A stretch of 15,253 bases of DNA from Fomitopsis serialis (lineage: Eukaryota; Basidiomycota; Agaricomycetes; Polyporales; Fomitopsidaceae). Position 1 is the first letter of the stretch, and each line of letters opens with the position of its first letter. This document shows, piece by piece, positions 1 through 7,957 of this stretch. The translations under genes and the position numbers were made by a program. The stretch lies in contig NW_025955672.1 of assembly GCF_022376445.1 (NCBI RefSeq), positions 1 to 15,253 of the forward strand. The letters are read 5' to 3'. The notes below the pieces were generated by a model. The model had not been told where the DNA came from and ran no database searches. It saw nothing but the letters and a program-made list of their open reading frames with translations.

Positions 1-443
1 TGGGCGAACAGTCGGGAGCCGGTTGAGAAGTTGGGCTGGTGAACGGCGGGAGGGAGGGCGGATGCCACTGTCGTCTCAAAGGATGACACAGGTCAGTTTG
101 CATGTCCACCTTGCACGTAGGGCCACACTCACACAGCTTCACAGGTGCTGGTACCCTATCACATACGGTTGGAGCATACACCATGACGCTCCGGCAGGCA
201 AAGGGGACGTCAGCGCGGCCAGCACAACGCTTAGCAAGTTTGAGCAACAAGACACGTCGTATTCGACGGCCCCCCGTTCAAAGCCATGCATCTGGCAGAT
301 GCGCCCACATGTATGTTCCCCGGTTTATCTCGCTCCCGGGCCTCGTAACTTACGCTCTGACCTGCCATTAAGGCCGCAGTCGCTGGCAGGAAGGTGACTC
401 GTCGAGCAACAAGTGAAGTTGACATCCTCAGGGCAGCCTACCT
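1..443. other. Unassigned sequence upstream of the RPB1 copy
   Basis: I cannot assign a gene here. Short open frames exist on both strands (for example 23-397 on + and 231-425 on -), but none has a recognisable motif, a convincing start or flanking splice sites that connect it to a neighbour. The RPB1 residues that should precede the first recognisable block (the N-terminal clamp and its zinc sites) are not visible. The RPB1 similarity therefore starts abruptly at about 444, immediately after a CAG-containing stretch that does not match the expected Gly-Lys-Arg codons. Confidence 0.5.
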
Positions 444-3310
444 GTGGACTTCTCCGCGCGTACGGTCATTACCGGTGATCCGAACCTAGAGCTTGACGAG
501 GTTGGCGTACCTAAGAGCATCGCCATGAATCTGACCTATCCCAAGCACGGTATGTAAAGTATGTTTAGCACGCATCAGATCCATACTTACGGTATTGCAG
601 TGATGCCGTACAACATCGCATACCTGCAGGAGCTTGTCAGAGACCGCCCGACCGCACACCCGCTCGACCGCATATCCGGTTGCACGATTCGTTGTTTGGG
701 CCACGAGAGAGCGGATAGACCTCTGGTACAACAAGCCCGAAGACGCCGCCTTCCTGCAGTACGCCTGGATCGTCGAACGACACCTGAGGGATGGAGAGTA
801 CGTACATTCAGCCTCCCGTATTGCTGCGTGAATCTCACCAACATAATAGTTTCGTTCTCTTCAATCAGCAGCCTAGTCTACACAAGATGAGTATGATGAG
901 CCATCGAGTCAAACTCATGCCATACTCTAGTACGTCCATTCCGGCTGCGGTGGATCAATGTGACTGACTCATGTAGCTTTTCGGTTGAATCTGTCCGTCA
1001 CGCCTCCATACAACGCCGATTTCGATGGTGACGAAATGAACATGCAGTACGTAAAAAATCTTTTCGTATACTTTCCCAGCAGGTAGTGAATTATTGGTTG
1101 TTCCACAACGGTTTTAGCATCGGTATCGGCGACACCATCGCGGATCGAAACACGATGGAGCATATCAAGGAGCAGATCTCAATCCGGAAGCAGAGCGTCG
1201 TCCAAGCCATCGAGGACGCCACGCACGATCGTCTCAAAGCCGCGCCTGGCATGACCGTCCGAGAGTCCTTCGAGAGTCGAGTGGAGCGAGAGCTCAACCT
1301 GGCTCGTGACCAGAACGGGCAGTACGCGCAAAAGGCCTTGAAGGAGGATAACAACGTGAAGCAGATGGTAACCGCCGGATCCAAGGGGTCCTTCATCAAC
1401 ATCTCCCAGATGTCGGTTTGCGTCGGCCAACAGATCGTCGAAGGGCATCGGATACCGTTTGGTTTCCGCCACCGGACGCTTCCGCACTTCACCAAGGACG
1501 ACTTTAGCCCGGAAGCTCGCGGAATCGTTGAGAACTCGTACCTTCGTGGTCTGACGCCACAGGAATTCTTCTTCCACGCCATGGCTGGACGAGAGGGTCT
1601 GATCGATACCGCTGTCAAAACAGCGGAGACGGGTTATATCCAGCGGCGTCTCGTCAAGGCACTCGAGGATGTCGCAGTGTGTTACGATGGGACGGTCCGA
1701 AATTCCCTCGGCGATCTCGTCCAGTTCGTGTACGGCGAAGACGGCATGGATGGTGCATTCATCGAGCGCCAAAACATCGAGACGTTTGTTCTGAATGACC
1801 GCGAATTCGCCCACAACTACCGCGTTGACGTTACGGATCCGTCTGGAGGTTTCCTACCTGGAGTACTCCAGGCTGGCTTGGACGACAGTTCTCTGGAGCT
1901 GCAAGGGAAGCTTGACGAGGAGTACGACCAGCTCGTCCAAGATTGCCGCCTGCTATGCGAATTCGTATTCCGTTCTCAGGATCCCAGTGTCCCTCACCAC
2001 CTTCCCGTCAACCTTCAGCGGATTGTACAGAACGCGATACAAATCTTCCACATCGACCGACGCAAACCTAGTGACCTCGACCCCGCTTACATTATCGACA
2101 CCGTGCGCGAGCTGGCAGAGCGCCTAGTTGTTGTTCGTGGCGACGGTCGTATTTCGCAGGAGGCCCAGAACAACGCAACGCCCCTGTTCCGCACTCACCT
2201 TCGTGCTACGTTCGCTGCGCGGAGAGTCCTGGAACGCTTTCACGGAAGCATTGGAGTGGGTTCTTGGCGAAGTCGAGGCAAAGTTCAATCAATCCGTGGC
2301 GCACCCAGGCGAGATGTGGGGTACGCTCGCAGCGCAATCAATCGGTGAACCGGCGACGCAGATGACGCTGAACACGTTCCACTACGCCGGTGTATCCAGT
2401 AAGAACGTCACGCTCGGGTGTGCCGCGGTTGAAGGAAATCATCAACGTCGCGACGAACATCAAGACGCCCTCACTCTCCGTGTTCCTCGCACCGCACATC
2501 GCCAAGGACAAGATTCTTGCGAACAGAGTTCAAAAGGAGCTGGCATACACGTCTCTGCGCACTGTCACGGCGGCAGTGGAGATCTGGTATGATCCCGATC
2601 CGACTTCCACCATCATCAAGGAGGACGGCGTTTTCATCGAGTCGTTCTTTGCAATCCCCGACGAGGAGGTTGAACAGAAGCTACACCTCCAGTCTCCGTG
2701 GCTCTTGCATCTGGAGCTGGATCGTGCGAAGATGATCGATCGTAAGCTGACGATGTCCTACGTCGCTGGTCGGATCGCGGAGAGTTTCAAGACTGACCTA
2801 TTCGTCATTTGGAGCGAAGACAACTCCGAGAAGCTCATCATTCGCTGCCGTGTGTTGGGTGGTGCCGACAAGGACGAGGATGGTATGGAGACCGTGGAAG
2901 AGGATATCTTCCTTCGACAACTCGAGAACACTATGCTGAACTCAATCAGCCTGCGTGGTGTACCCGGGATCAACCGCGTGTTCTTGCTCGAGCACGACAA
3001 AGTTGTCATCACCGACGAGGGCAGCATCAAGGCCCACCAGGAGAAAGAGTGGGTTCTCGAGACGGACGGTGTCAATCTCAAGACTGTCATGACTGTCGAC
3101 GGCGTGGACTTCCGCCGAACATATTCAAACAGTTGTGTTGAGATCTTCAATGTACTCGGTTTCGAAGCTGCCCGCGTCGCCATCATGAAGGAACTCCGTG
3201 GTGTCATCGAGTTCGACGGATCCTACATCAATTATCGACATCTCTCGTTGCTGTGCGATCTCATGACACATCGCGGTACACTGATGGCTATCACCCGGCA
3301 TGGAATCAAT
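444..3310 (+). pseudogene. RPB1: Partial, broken copy of RPB1 (largest subunit of RNA polymerase II)
   Basis: RPB1 forms the clamp, active site, bridge helix and trigger loop of nuclear RNA polymerase II. Recognisable blocks, in order: [20 protein letters not shown] (from 444), [12 protein letters not shown] (about 878-913), the metal-binding DFDGD loop (1019-1033), [14 protein letters not shown] (from 1104), the bridge-helix region [20 protein letters not shown] (about 1554-1613), the trigger-loop region [20 protein letters not shown] (2335-2394), then LFVIWSEDN and [10 protein letters not shown] up to TRHGIN (3293-3310). Three ordinary introns are kept at 550-600, 798-849 and 930-976, so this is a genomic duplicate and not a retrocopy. 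Damage: the N-terminal clamp is absent; an insertion of about 16 nt lies near 645-676; about 160 codons are missing after NM(H) at 1046; the frame breaks near 2242; an extra G sits at 2416-2418; similarity stops at 3310 before the pre-CTD region and the heptad repeats. Frames 1080-2243 and 2419-3310 are otherwise open and highly conserved, so the copy is probably recent. It could also be a mis-assembled allele, but the deletions argue against that. Confidence 0.9.
1047..1082 (+). other. Shrunken intron at the internal deletion junction of the RPB1 copy
   Basis: After the codons for DFDGDEMNM the sequence enters a typical donor (CA then GTACGT at 1047). Only about 33 nt later it reaches a pyrimidine-rich acceptor (CTTTCCCAG at 1071-1079), followed by codons for [12 protein letters not shown]. 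In intact RPB1 about 160 residues separate these blocks. The remaining intron is shorter than every other intron in the window. The simplest reading is that one deletion removed the intervening exons with at least one endpoint inside an intron, joining the donor of one intron to the acceptor of a later one. The donor phase (2) and acceptor phase (0) do not match, so splicing would not restore the frame. The second AG, at 1081-1082, does not help either. Confidence 0.65.
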
Positions 3311-3957
3311 CAATCCGCCCTTCTCCGTGGTGCTCTAGTTCACGCTGCTCATGTCCGTGAGCACCGAGCCTTCGGCGAGTCAAGCGATAGCCATGTGCCC
3401 TGGAAATTCGTTGGGCTACGCAACTCGTGCAAGTTGTGTTTGAGCAGGTGTCAATGCGGTAGAAGTTGGGAGATGGTATGCCTCCAGATCGTCCGGCCAA
3501 GGTGGTTCGTGTTCTGGACATGGACCACCGTAGAGAACACATTCAGAATACTAGAAGTACTACATTTACTGAAATAGATGGCTTGAAACAAATACAGACT
3601 TGATGAATTAACGACTCAATGAAAGACCTCAAAATAAGGAAATTCTATGAGCAGAATGTTGCTTGCATTGACCATTGAACTCTTGACGTACACTTAAGCA
3701 AGTACAGTCCGTTTTGTTCAAGTACAGTAAGAAACACTACGTAACAATCAAGTGCACCATGATCTGTACAGCTTGACCAGGTAAGCCAAGTCTTGATATT
3801 TTCCCATGTAGCTTGACAAGTAAAATCAGTTTTTCCTGATGTCCTTTTGTCCTTGCTGATGATCCGCCGCTTGTAACCGATCCCACCACGGTCTGCGGCA
3901 CGACAGTCCTATTGTCTATCGTCGTGCAGCTGTACTAAGTTACCCGTCCTTAGGACG
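3311..3957. other. Unassigned, partly AT-rich intergenic sequence
   Basis: The RPB1 reading frame continues to 3577, but its residues past 3310 no longer match RPB1 and I recognise nothing in them on either strand. From about 3560 to 3860 the sequence is AT-rich with no credible coding potential. A short direct repeat, CAAGTACAGT, occurs at 3699-3708 and 3719-3728 (spacing 20). Variants of GCTTGAC recur nearby. The final part presumably holds the promoter of the gene starting at 3999. Confidence 0.5.
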
Positions 3958-3966
3958 TATTTATAT
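3958..3966 (+). promoter_or_regulatory. Probable TATA element of the ten-exon gene
   Basis: TATTTATAT lies 33 bases before the ATG at 3999, followed by a pyrimidine-rich stretch (TCTTCGCCCC) and TTCACC directly before the start. With usual spacing the leader would be very short. The assignment is by position and composition only. Confidence 0.4.
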
Positions 3967-3998
3967 CTCAGGTCCCGCCGTCTTCGCCCCAGTTCACC

Positions 3999-5885
3999 AT
4001 GAGCGATGATCGCCAGCAACCGAGGGAGCTGTTAAGGGGTACCAATGGATGGTACTTCTTGGGGATGAACAAGGTACTCAGATCAGTTCATTATGTCGCG
4101 TTCTACACTCACTAACTGTTTACTGGAAGCATGCCGATGCAGCAGCGGCTGGTGTGCCCGAAGGCGATGAACCCATGGACGGTGGTGCTGGACGGTCGGC
4201 TGATACAGGTATGCTCAACCTGTTTCTTTAAAAAACTACTGTAGCTGAGCATCTCGTGTCCAGACAACGACGACATGGAAGAACGGGAGGTCGAAGGCGC
4301 TGTCCAGGACGCGCGGTTCCAAACTATCGATCAGGATAGTTCTGTGCTGGCCACGCCCGTTCGCAAGCCAATGGCGAGTATTGAAGAACGTAGCATTTAG
4401 TCTAACGCTAATGTGTACACTCCTTTAGCTGGCGGCATCGTCGCCGCCCCGGTTGGCCCCATTGACACCAGACCAGCGTGTGGATAAATTGGTGTGCCTG
4501 TAGTATACCTCGTTTTGCACTCCCATGCTGATCGCCACCAAGAGGGATCTATTAAACAACCTAGCTATGGACCATCCTGATAAGGCGGTGAGTAATGAGT
4601 TGGCGGTCCGGCGGCGTATTTGACCGAAAATACAGAGATCCTTGATCGAGCAAGTCCAGCAGACGTTGCCCGAGGGAGCGAAGGATCAGGTATTCATTCT
4701 GTTGTAACTTCAATGCAGATATTGACCAGAAGTATACAGAGCGGGACCCAGGTATCACCATCTGCTGCAGTGAAGACTACGTCTGCCAACAATGGCGATC
4801 CCATTGACCAGGACGGCGATGATGAGGAAGATGACGAAGTGGTTCGTACTAAGGGTGTGAAGCGGGGTCCGCGTGATCACAATATGTTCAACGTGAGTTC
4901 CGGGAGCCTTTCATTACTTACGAATGCTAATGATCTGTCAGCGGTATTTCCGTGACTGGCTGAAAGCCAAGAATGTGCCGCTGAAATACGAACGAGTCAA
5001 ACCAATCTCGGCAACCCTATTCACGGTCCAATCGTGGCTGAATGGTCATGGGCCAGGGCCTGATACGTCTCACCCGCTCCTCGATTGGGATACTCCAATG
5101 AGTGAAGCGTGGAACAGTGAGACGATTGTCGTACTTTCTAACGCCTTCCTCGGGGAGATCGCGGTGAACATGCACCTTCCGCTCACAGTCAGGGACTGCC
5201 CAGCCCGTCCGGCTGTATATGTCAACCTAACCAAGAAGCTACAGAAGGTGCAGACGGATTACAACAAGCACCGGCTGCTTACTGCCGAAGCTTACGTTGA
5301 AGAGAAAAGCAAACTCAAGGCGGAGACTAGGCGCAATGTCCGGCGAAATGGGGTAAGCCTGCATTCGTGTTTTCTTGGCTTTACTTACACAATATTTCAG
5401 ACATACGAGCGTCGGCAGCGCATCGTTCGCCTCAACTTCGAGACCGACCCCGATTTATGGAAGGAGGTTGCGAAGGTCGTCGACCTCCTCAATGTCGGCG
5501 CGATGAGTTCCGATCATACGGACGATGGCTCTACCCCCAAGAGGAAAACCGTTACGCGCGCGCGAACCCCTTGGCGTGCAGCGGAAGTAGCAGACCTGAT
5601 GCAAGCATTGGAAAGCTATCCGGTGGGGGGTTCGGCAGCGGGCAACAAGCCCTACCTCAGGACGTTCGATCTTCTCAAGGCGCCGATTTCGGGTCGCAAG
5701 GTGATCCCCAAGTTGCCCATTAATTTCTACGACCGTCATTGGTATGCAGCCCAAGGTCAGGCGGTGAAGCATACACTTGCTGTAGGCAGGCCAGTCTATA
5801 TTCCGGGCCTCCCACTCCATGTAAGTGTGCGTTTTTCTTGTATAACAGAAAAATTCTGACCTTCATATAGTCAGGGGCGTCGTAA
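3999..5885 (+). CDS. Unknown ten-exon gene, 474-residue predicted protein
   Basis: Exons by splice signal and phase: 3999-4073, 4130-4208, 4264-4373, 4429-4491, 4543-4587, 4636-4689, 4740-4892, 4942-5352, 5401-5820, 5871-5885. Introns are 48-56 nt and the joined frame has no stop, which argues for a functional gene. The N-terminal part is Gly/Asp/Glu-rich and probably disordered. Residues 89-142 form short amphipathic segments (LTPDQRVDKL then RDLLNNLAMD). An acidic run, DGDDEEDDE, lies at about 167-175, next to a basic stretch. The globular part (about 194-470) starts RYFRDWLKAKN and has a coiled-coil-like basic helix around EAYVEEKSKLKAETRRNVRR. It also holds a GAMSSD motif (about 364-368) followed by an Asp/Lys/Arg linker, then GNKPYLRTFDLL and KVIPKLPINFYD. 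I do not recognise a named domain. MSSD-acidic motifs of this kind occur, to my recollection, in expanded uncharacterised Agaricomycete proteins, but this is not checked. No signal peptide or membrane segment is visible. The last exon is uncertain: an alternative acceptor at 5962-5963 would end the protein at 6032. Confidence 0.75.
4374..4428 (+). other. Probable GC-AG intron (intron 3 of the ten-exon gene)
   Basis: The donor reads ATG then GCGAGT, with branch-like CTAAC/CTAAT and acceptor TCCTTTAG. A GC donor gives a 55-nt intron and keeps phase 0 into LAASSPPRL...VDKL and all later exons. The overlapping GT donor at 4378 leaves phase 1 and runs into TAA at 4485-4487. A weak GT at 4359 (GTTCGC) would also keep phase but with a poor consensus. 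GC donors normally match GCAAGT or GCGAGT, as here. Confidence 0.6.
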
Positions 5886-6174
5886 TTACTAGTACGGACA
5901 AAGCTGTCGTCGCGTAACTTGTAGACAATATACAATGCGTCTTTTGTCAAACAACCGTGAGAGTTCTTGGCGGGGTCAGGCGCTGCAGACACAAGCGCAC
6001 CCATCGGCGACCAGCTCGACTACGAAGGCTAGGCGGTCCATCAGTATGTAAGTGGCGCCCACTAGTGTCCATATGTACGCTTCTGATCGCTTCGTACCGT
6101 AGTCATGATCGCCCCATACAAATTAGCGAGCCTCTCATGGGATGGCGCTTGAGCGCATGCCGTAAGTATTTTTC
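5886..6174. other. Spacer with possible alternative 3' exon of the upstream gene
   Basis: If the last intron of the ten-exon gene ends at 5963 instead of 5870, an in-phase exon (TTC TTG GCG ...) continues to TAG at 6030-6032 and adds about 22 residues ending in PIGDQLDYEG. Strong donor-like words (GTAAGT at 6048 and 6162) also occur, so more exon remnants may exist. An open frame on the - strand (5720-6004) has no supporting start or splice context. No other gene is evident. Confidence 0.35.
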
Positions 6175-6181
6175 TATATAG
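6175..6181 (+). promoter_or_regulatory. TATA box of the 6225 gene
   Basis: TATATAG sits 44 bases before the ATG at 6225. The leader between them is pyrimidine-rich (GTCCTCTCAACGACGCACCC). Spacing fits transcription starting around 6205-6215. Confidence 0.5.
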
Positions 6182-6224
6182 TCAAGGGTGCATCGCTTGT
6201 CCTCTCAACGACGCACCCCCCACA

Positions 6225-6758
6225 ATGCCTCTCCGCTCCCTGTCGTCGTTAGCTGGCTGCACGCCGCCCCTTCGCTCGTTAGACCTTTCTTTCGATCCTC
6301 TTTCTTGCCCGTCGATCGGCGCATATCGCATCGCCGCCATCTCCCCGCGCTTCGGCGGAAGCTACATTTTTGGTGCAGTCGCAACCAGCCTCAGCCAGCC
6401 GCTCGGCCTGGGCCAGCCCATCTGTCTCGTGGTGGCAGACAATAACCGCACATATTACGGTCGCCTCGCTCAAATCTGTGCCGTAGGCGCGTCGAAAGTT
6501 CTCTTCCGCGTTGTGTCCGACCTCGGTGACTCCTACCTCCTCGTATGTGAGGAGGCAGCGTGCGAGCTACCTCTAGCCGCGAAGATGCGGAAGTGGTTTA
6601 TGCCCTCGAAGTGGCTAGCCATCTTCCAGTTCCACACCGATGTCCAATATGCCGACGTCTCACCACTCCGTCCGTACTATCATCGCCCGCCTGCTCCGAA
6701 GCCGTCGTTCGTAACGTTGATGTGGAGTTCAACGGAAGACTGGGTGCACGCAGTGTAA
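6225..6758 (+). CDS. Unknown single-exon protein, 177 residues
   Basis: The ATG has A at -3 (ACAATG), a TATA box 44 bases upstream and a pyrimidine-rich leader, so I keep this start. The frame ends at TAA 6756-6758. The protein is moderately hydrophobic and evenly composed, with a Pro/Arg/Ser-rich first third. A core follows with alternating hydrophobic residues typical of beta strands: QPICLVVADN, YYGRLAQICAVG, KVLFRVVSDLGDSYLLV. Then come a Cys/Leu-rich segment and WFMPSKWLAIFQFH. The end is Pro- and Trp-containing (YYHRPPAPKP and WSSTEDWVHAV). I recognise no family and see no signal peptide or clear membrane helix. No intron is needed. It lies about 340 bases after the ten-exon gene on the same strand. 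It could be a live orphan gene or the surviving exon of a larger one. Confidence 0.55.
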   Translation: MPLRSLSSLAGCTPPLRSLDLSFDPLSCPSIGAYRIAAISPRFGGSYIFGAVATSLSQPLGLGQPICLVVADNNRTYYGRLAQICAVGASKVLFRVVSDLGDSYLLVCEEAACELPLAAKMRKWFMPSKWLAIFQFHTDVQYADVSPLRPYYHRPPAPKPSFVTLMWSSTEDWVHAV

Positions 6759-7099
6759 CCTGGTATGTTCATTTTCTTCACTGTCATAATGTGAATCACT
6801 GACCACGTTGTTGTAGTTGTCAAATTGAACTTCATTGCACGCCAATGTGTGCACTCGAGATGGACGAATGGTTGGACTGGTTGATTGTGCTTGGATTGGT
6901 TGACATGCTTGGACTGATTGATCGTGGTTGTGCTCGTGTTCATGCATTATAGATACTGTTCTGGACCCGTAATGTCATTCCGCGTGTTTTATGACAAACT
7001 GATGTGAAATTGAGAGACTCCTCTACACTAAGGTATTGCAATAGACGATCACGACGCCGCTCAGCGGGCCACTCAGGGGGCTATGATCGACACGCTCAT
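6759..7099. other. Noncoding spacer with a degenerate tandem repeat
   Basis: This T-rich stretch follows the stop of the 6225 gene and probably contains its 3' untranslated region. Apart from the short repeat at 6872-6921 I see no gene. The open frames on the - strand here are low-complexity products of that repeat. Confidence 0.5.
6872..6921. repeat. Three degenerate copies of TTGGAYTGRTTGA
   Basis: TTGGACTGGTTGA (6872-6884), TTGGATTGGTTGA (6891-6903) and TTGGACTGATTGA (6909-6921) recur with spacings of 19 and 18 bases. This is a short imperfect tandem array with no evident function. Confidence 0.7.
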
Positions 7100-7102
7100 A
7101 TA

Positions 7103-7494
7103 GGGCCGCCGAAAATCCAGCATTTCTGCCCGAGATTTGCGAGTTGCCCAAATCTCGTCCTAAGCCCAGCATTTGCGCTCGAATACGCGACGAGCCCAAA
7201 TTCAAAATTTACGAGTGTCGTATATTTTGCATTTCAGACACCATTTACGACGAACCTACTGATAGCATTCTCGGCCGAGTTTACGGTGGCCTCGTATGGT
7301 AATCCCGTTTTTGAACTTTGGTCTTGCATATTGTCTCACCCCTTATCCGTCGTCTCTTAACTTGAATACACGCCCGTCCCGTGTTCTACGTTTACGCCCG
7401 AGATTTTCGGCGGGCCAATATCCTGCCTTATATGGATACTTTAGGCTCGAATATCCGCTGACCCCAAATTGCGTCCTATCGGTCACAATTTGGG
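7103..7494. repeat. Cluster of inverted and direct repeats, noncoding
   Basis: Several paired words lie in a gene-free block. CGAGATTTG (7131-7139) faces CAAATCTCG (7149-7157) across a 9-base loop. CCCAAATTG (7463-7471) faces CAATTTGGG (7486-7494) across 14 bases. GGCCGCCGAAAATC (7104-7117) is matched in reverse complement at 7402-7416 with one extra C, giving possible terminal repeats about 313 bp apart. GCCCGAGATTT is a direct repeat at 7128-7138 and 7396-7406. CCAGCATTT recurs at 7117 and 7166. The arrangement resembles an old, non-autonomous inverted-repeat element, but no target-site duplication is clear. Confidence 0.45.
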
Positions 7495-7575
7495 AAAGCA
7501 TTTGAGCCCCATTTAGGGCGTTCCCATTCCGGCACATGTCTCCGGTGATACACACCACGCAGAGCGTGTCAGCCG

Positions 7576-7589
7576 TCGGCGATCGCCGA
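7576..7589. repeat. 14-bp perfect palindrome
   Basis: TCGGCGATCGCCGA is fully self-complementary. It lies just before the first copy of the duplicated coding fragment. It may be a protein-binding site or chance. Confidence 0.6.
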
Positions 7590-7602
7590 AATTTCTAGCT
7601 GC

Positions 7603-7957
7603 GTGTCGGGTGGGCCGGGGCCCGCTTCGAGCCATCGCGAAGGCGCACATACTCCAACATATCATGATGTCGCAGATCCCTCATACGATACGGTCAGAGC
7701 GGGGACAAGGCAGACGGCAACGCGCATCCTCGCAAAGTCACACATTCGATACGGTCATCCAGGCTGTGAGTTCAGCTCAGAGGTTGAGATTGGCCTGTCG
7801 TTTGAAGGTGAGATATTACAGACTCGAAGGCCACGCTCGCTCACGTTCTCACGTCACAGGGAGCTCGCGTGATGGGCACGGGGAACAGCTGGCCAACTCC
7901 CAGTCTACGCGCGGATTCTCGTCAGCGTCCTTGGCATCGATGCGTCGGACCTGGTAA
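7603..7957 (+). pseudogene. Duplicated unknown coding fragment, copy 1
   Basis: An open frame encodes TPTYHDVADPSYDTV, then RYGHPGCEFSSEVE, up to about 7807. A donor (GTGAGA at 7808) and acceptor (CACAG ending 7859) define a 52-nt intron. The next segment, read in the frame matching copy 2, gives RGTAGQLPVYAR and GIDASDL before a strong donor (GTAAGT at 7958). Alignment with about 14498-14869 covers both exons and the intron position. Shared residues include TYHD, DTV, AG, GTA.QL.V.AR and DASDL. In copy 1 the second exon carries an in-frame TGA near its start and the exon phases do not join cleanly, so it is probably broken. I do not recognise the family. The conserved intron shows that both copies derive from a real spliced gene. 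Confidence 0.5.

Noticed and set aside
23..425. Short open frames on both strands at the left end
   Set aside because: No motif, no splice link and no match to the missing RPB1 N-terminus.
1179..1814. Long open frame on the - strand (211 codons) and another at 1091-1618
   Set aside because: They lie exactly opposite the conserved RPB1 coding sequence and are explained by its codon bias. No own motif.
444..3310. RPB1 copy as a viral (large DNA virus) polymerase gene
   Set aside because: Fungal-type sequence and four fungal-style spliceosomal introns point to a host gene duplicate.
444..3310. RPB1 copy as a processed retrocopy
   Set aside because: Introns at 550-600, 798-849 and 930-976 are retained and there is no poly(A) tract at the 3' edge.
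5720..6004. Minus-strand 94-codon open frame starting MGALVSAAPDPAKN
   Set aside because: It overlaps exon 9 and the last intron of the well-supported + gene and has no promoter or splice support.
6680..6947. Two overlapping minus-strand frames rich in Asn, Gln, His and Lys
   Set aside because: They are translations of the degenerate TTGGAYTGRTTGA repeat and overlap the 3' end of the 6225 gene.
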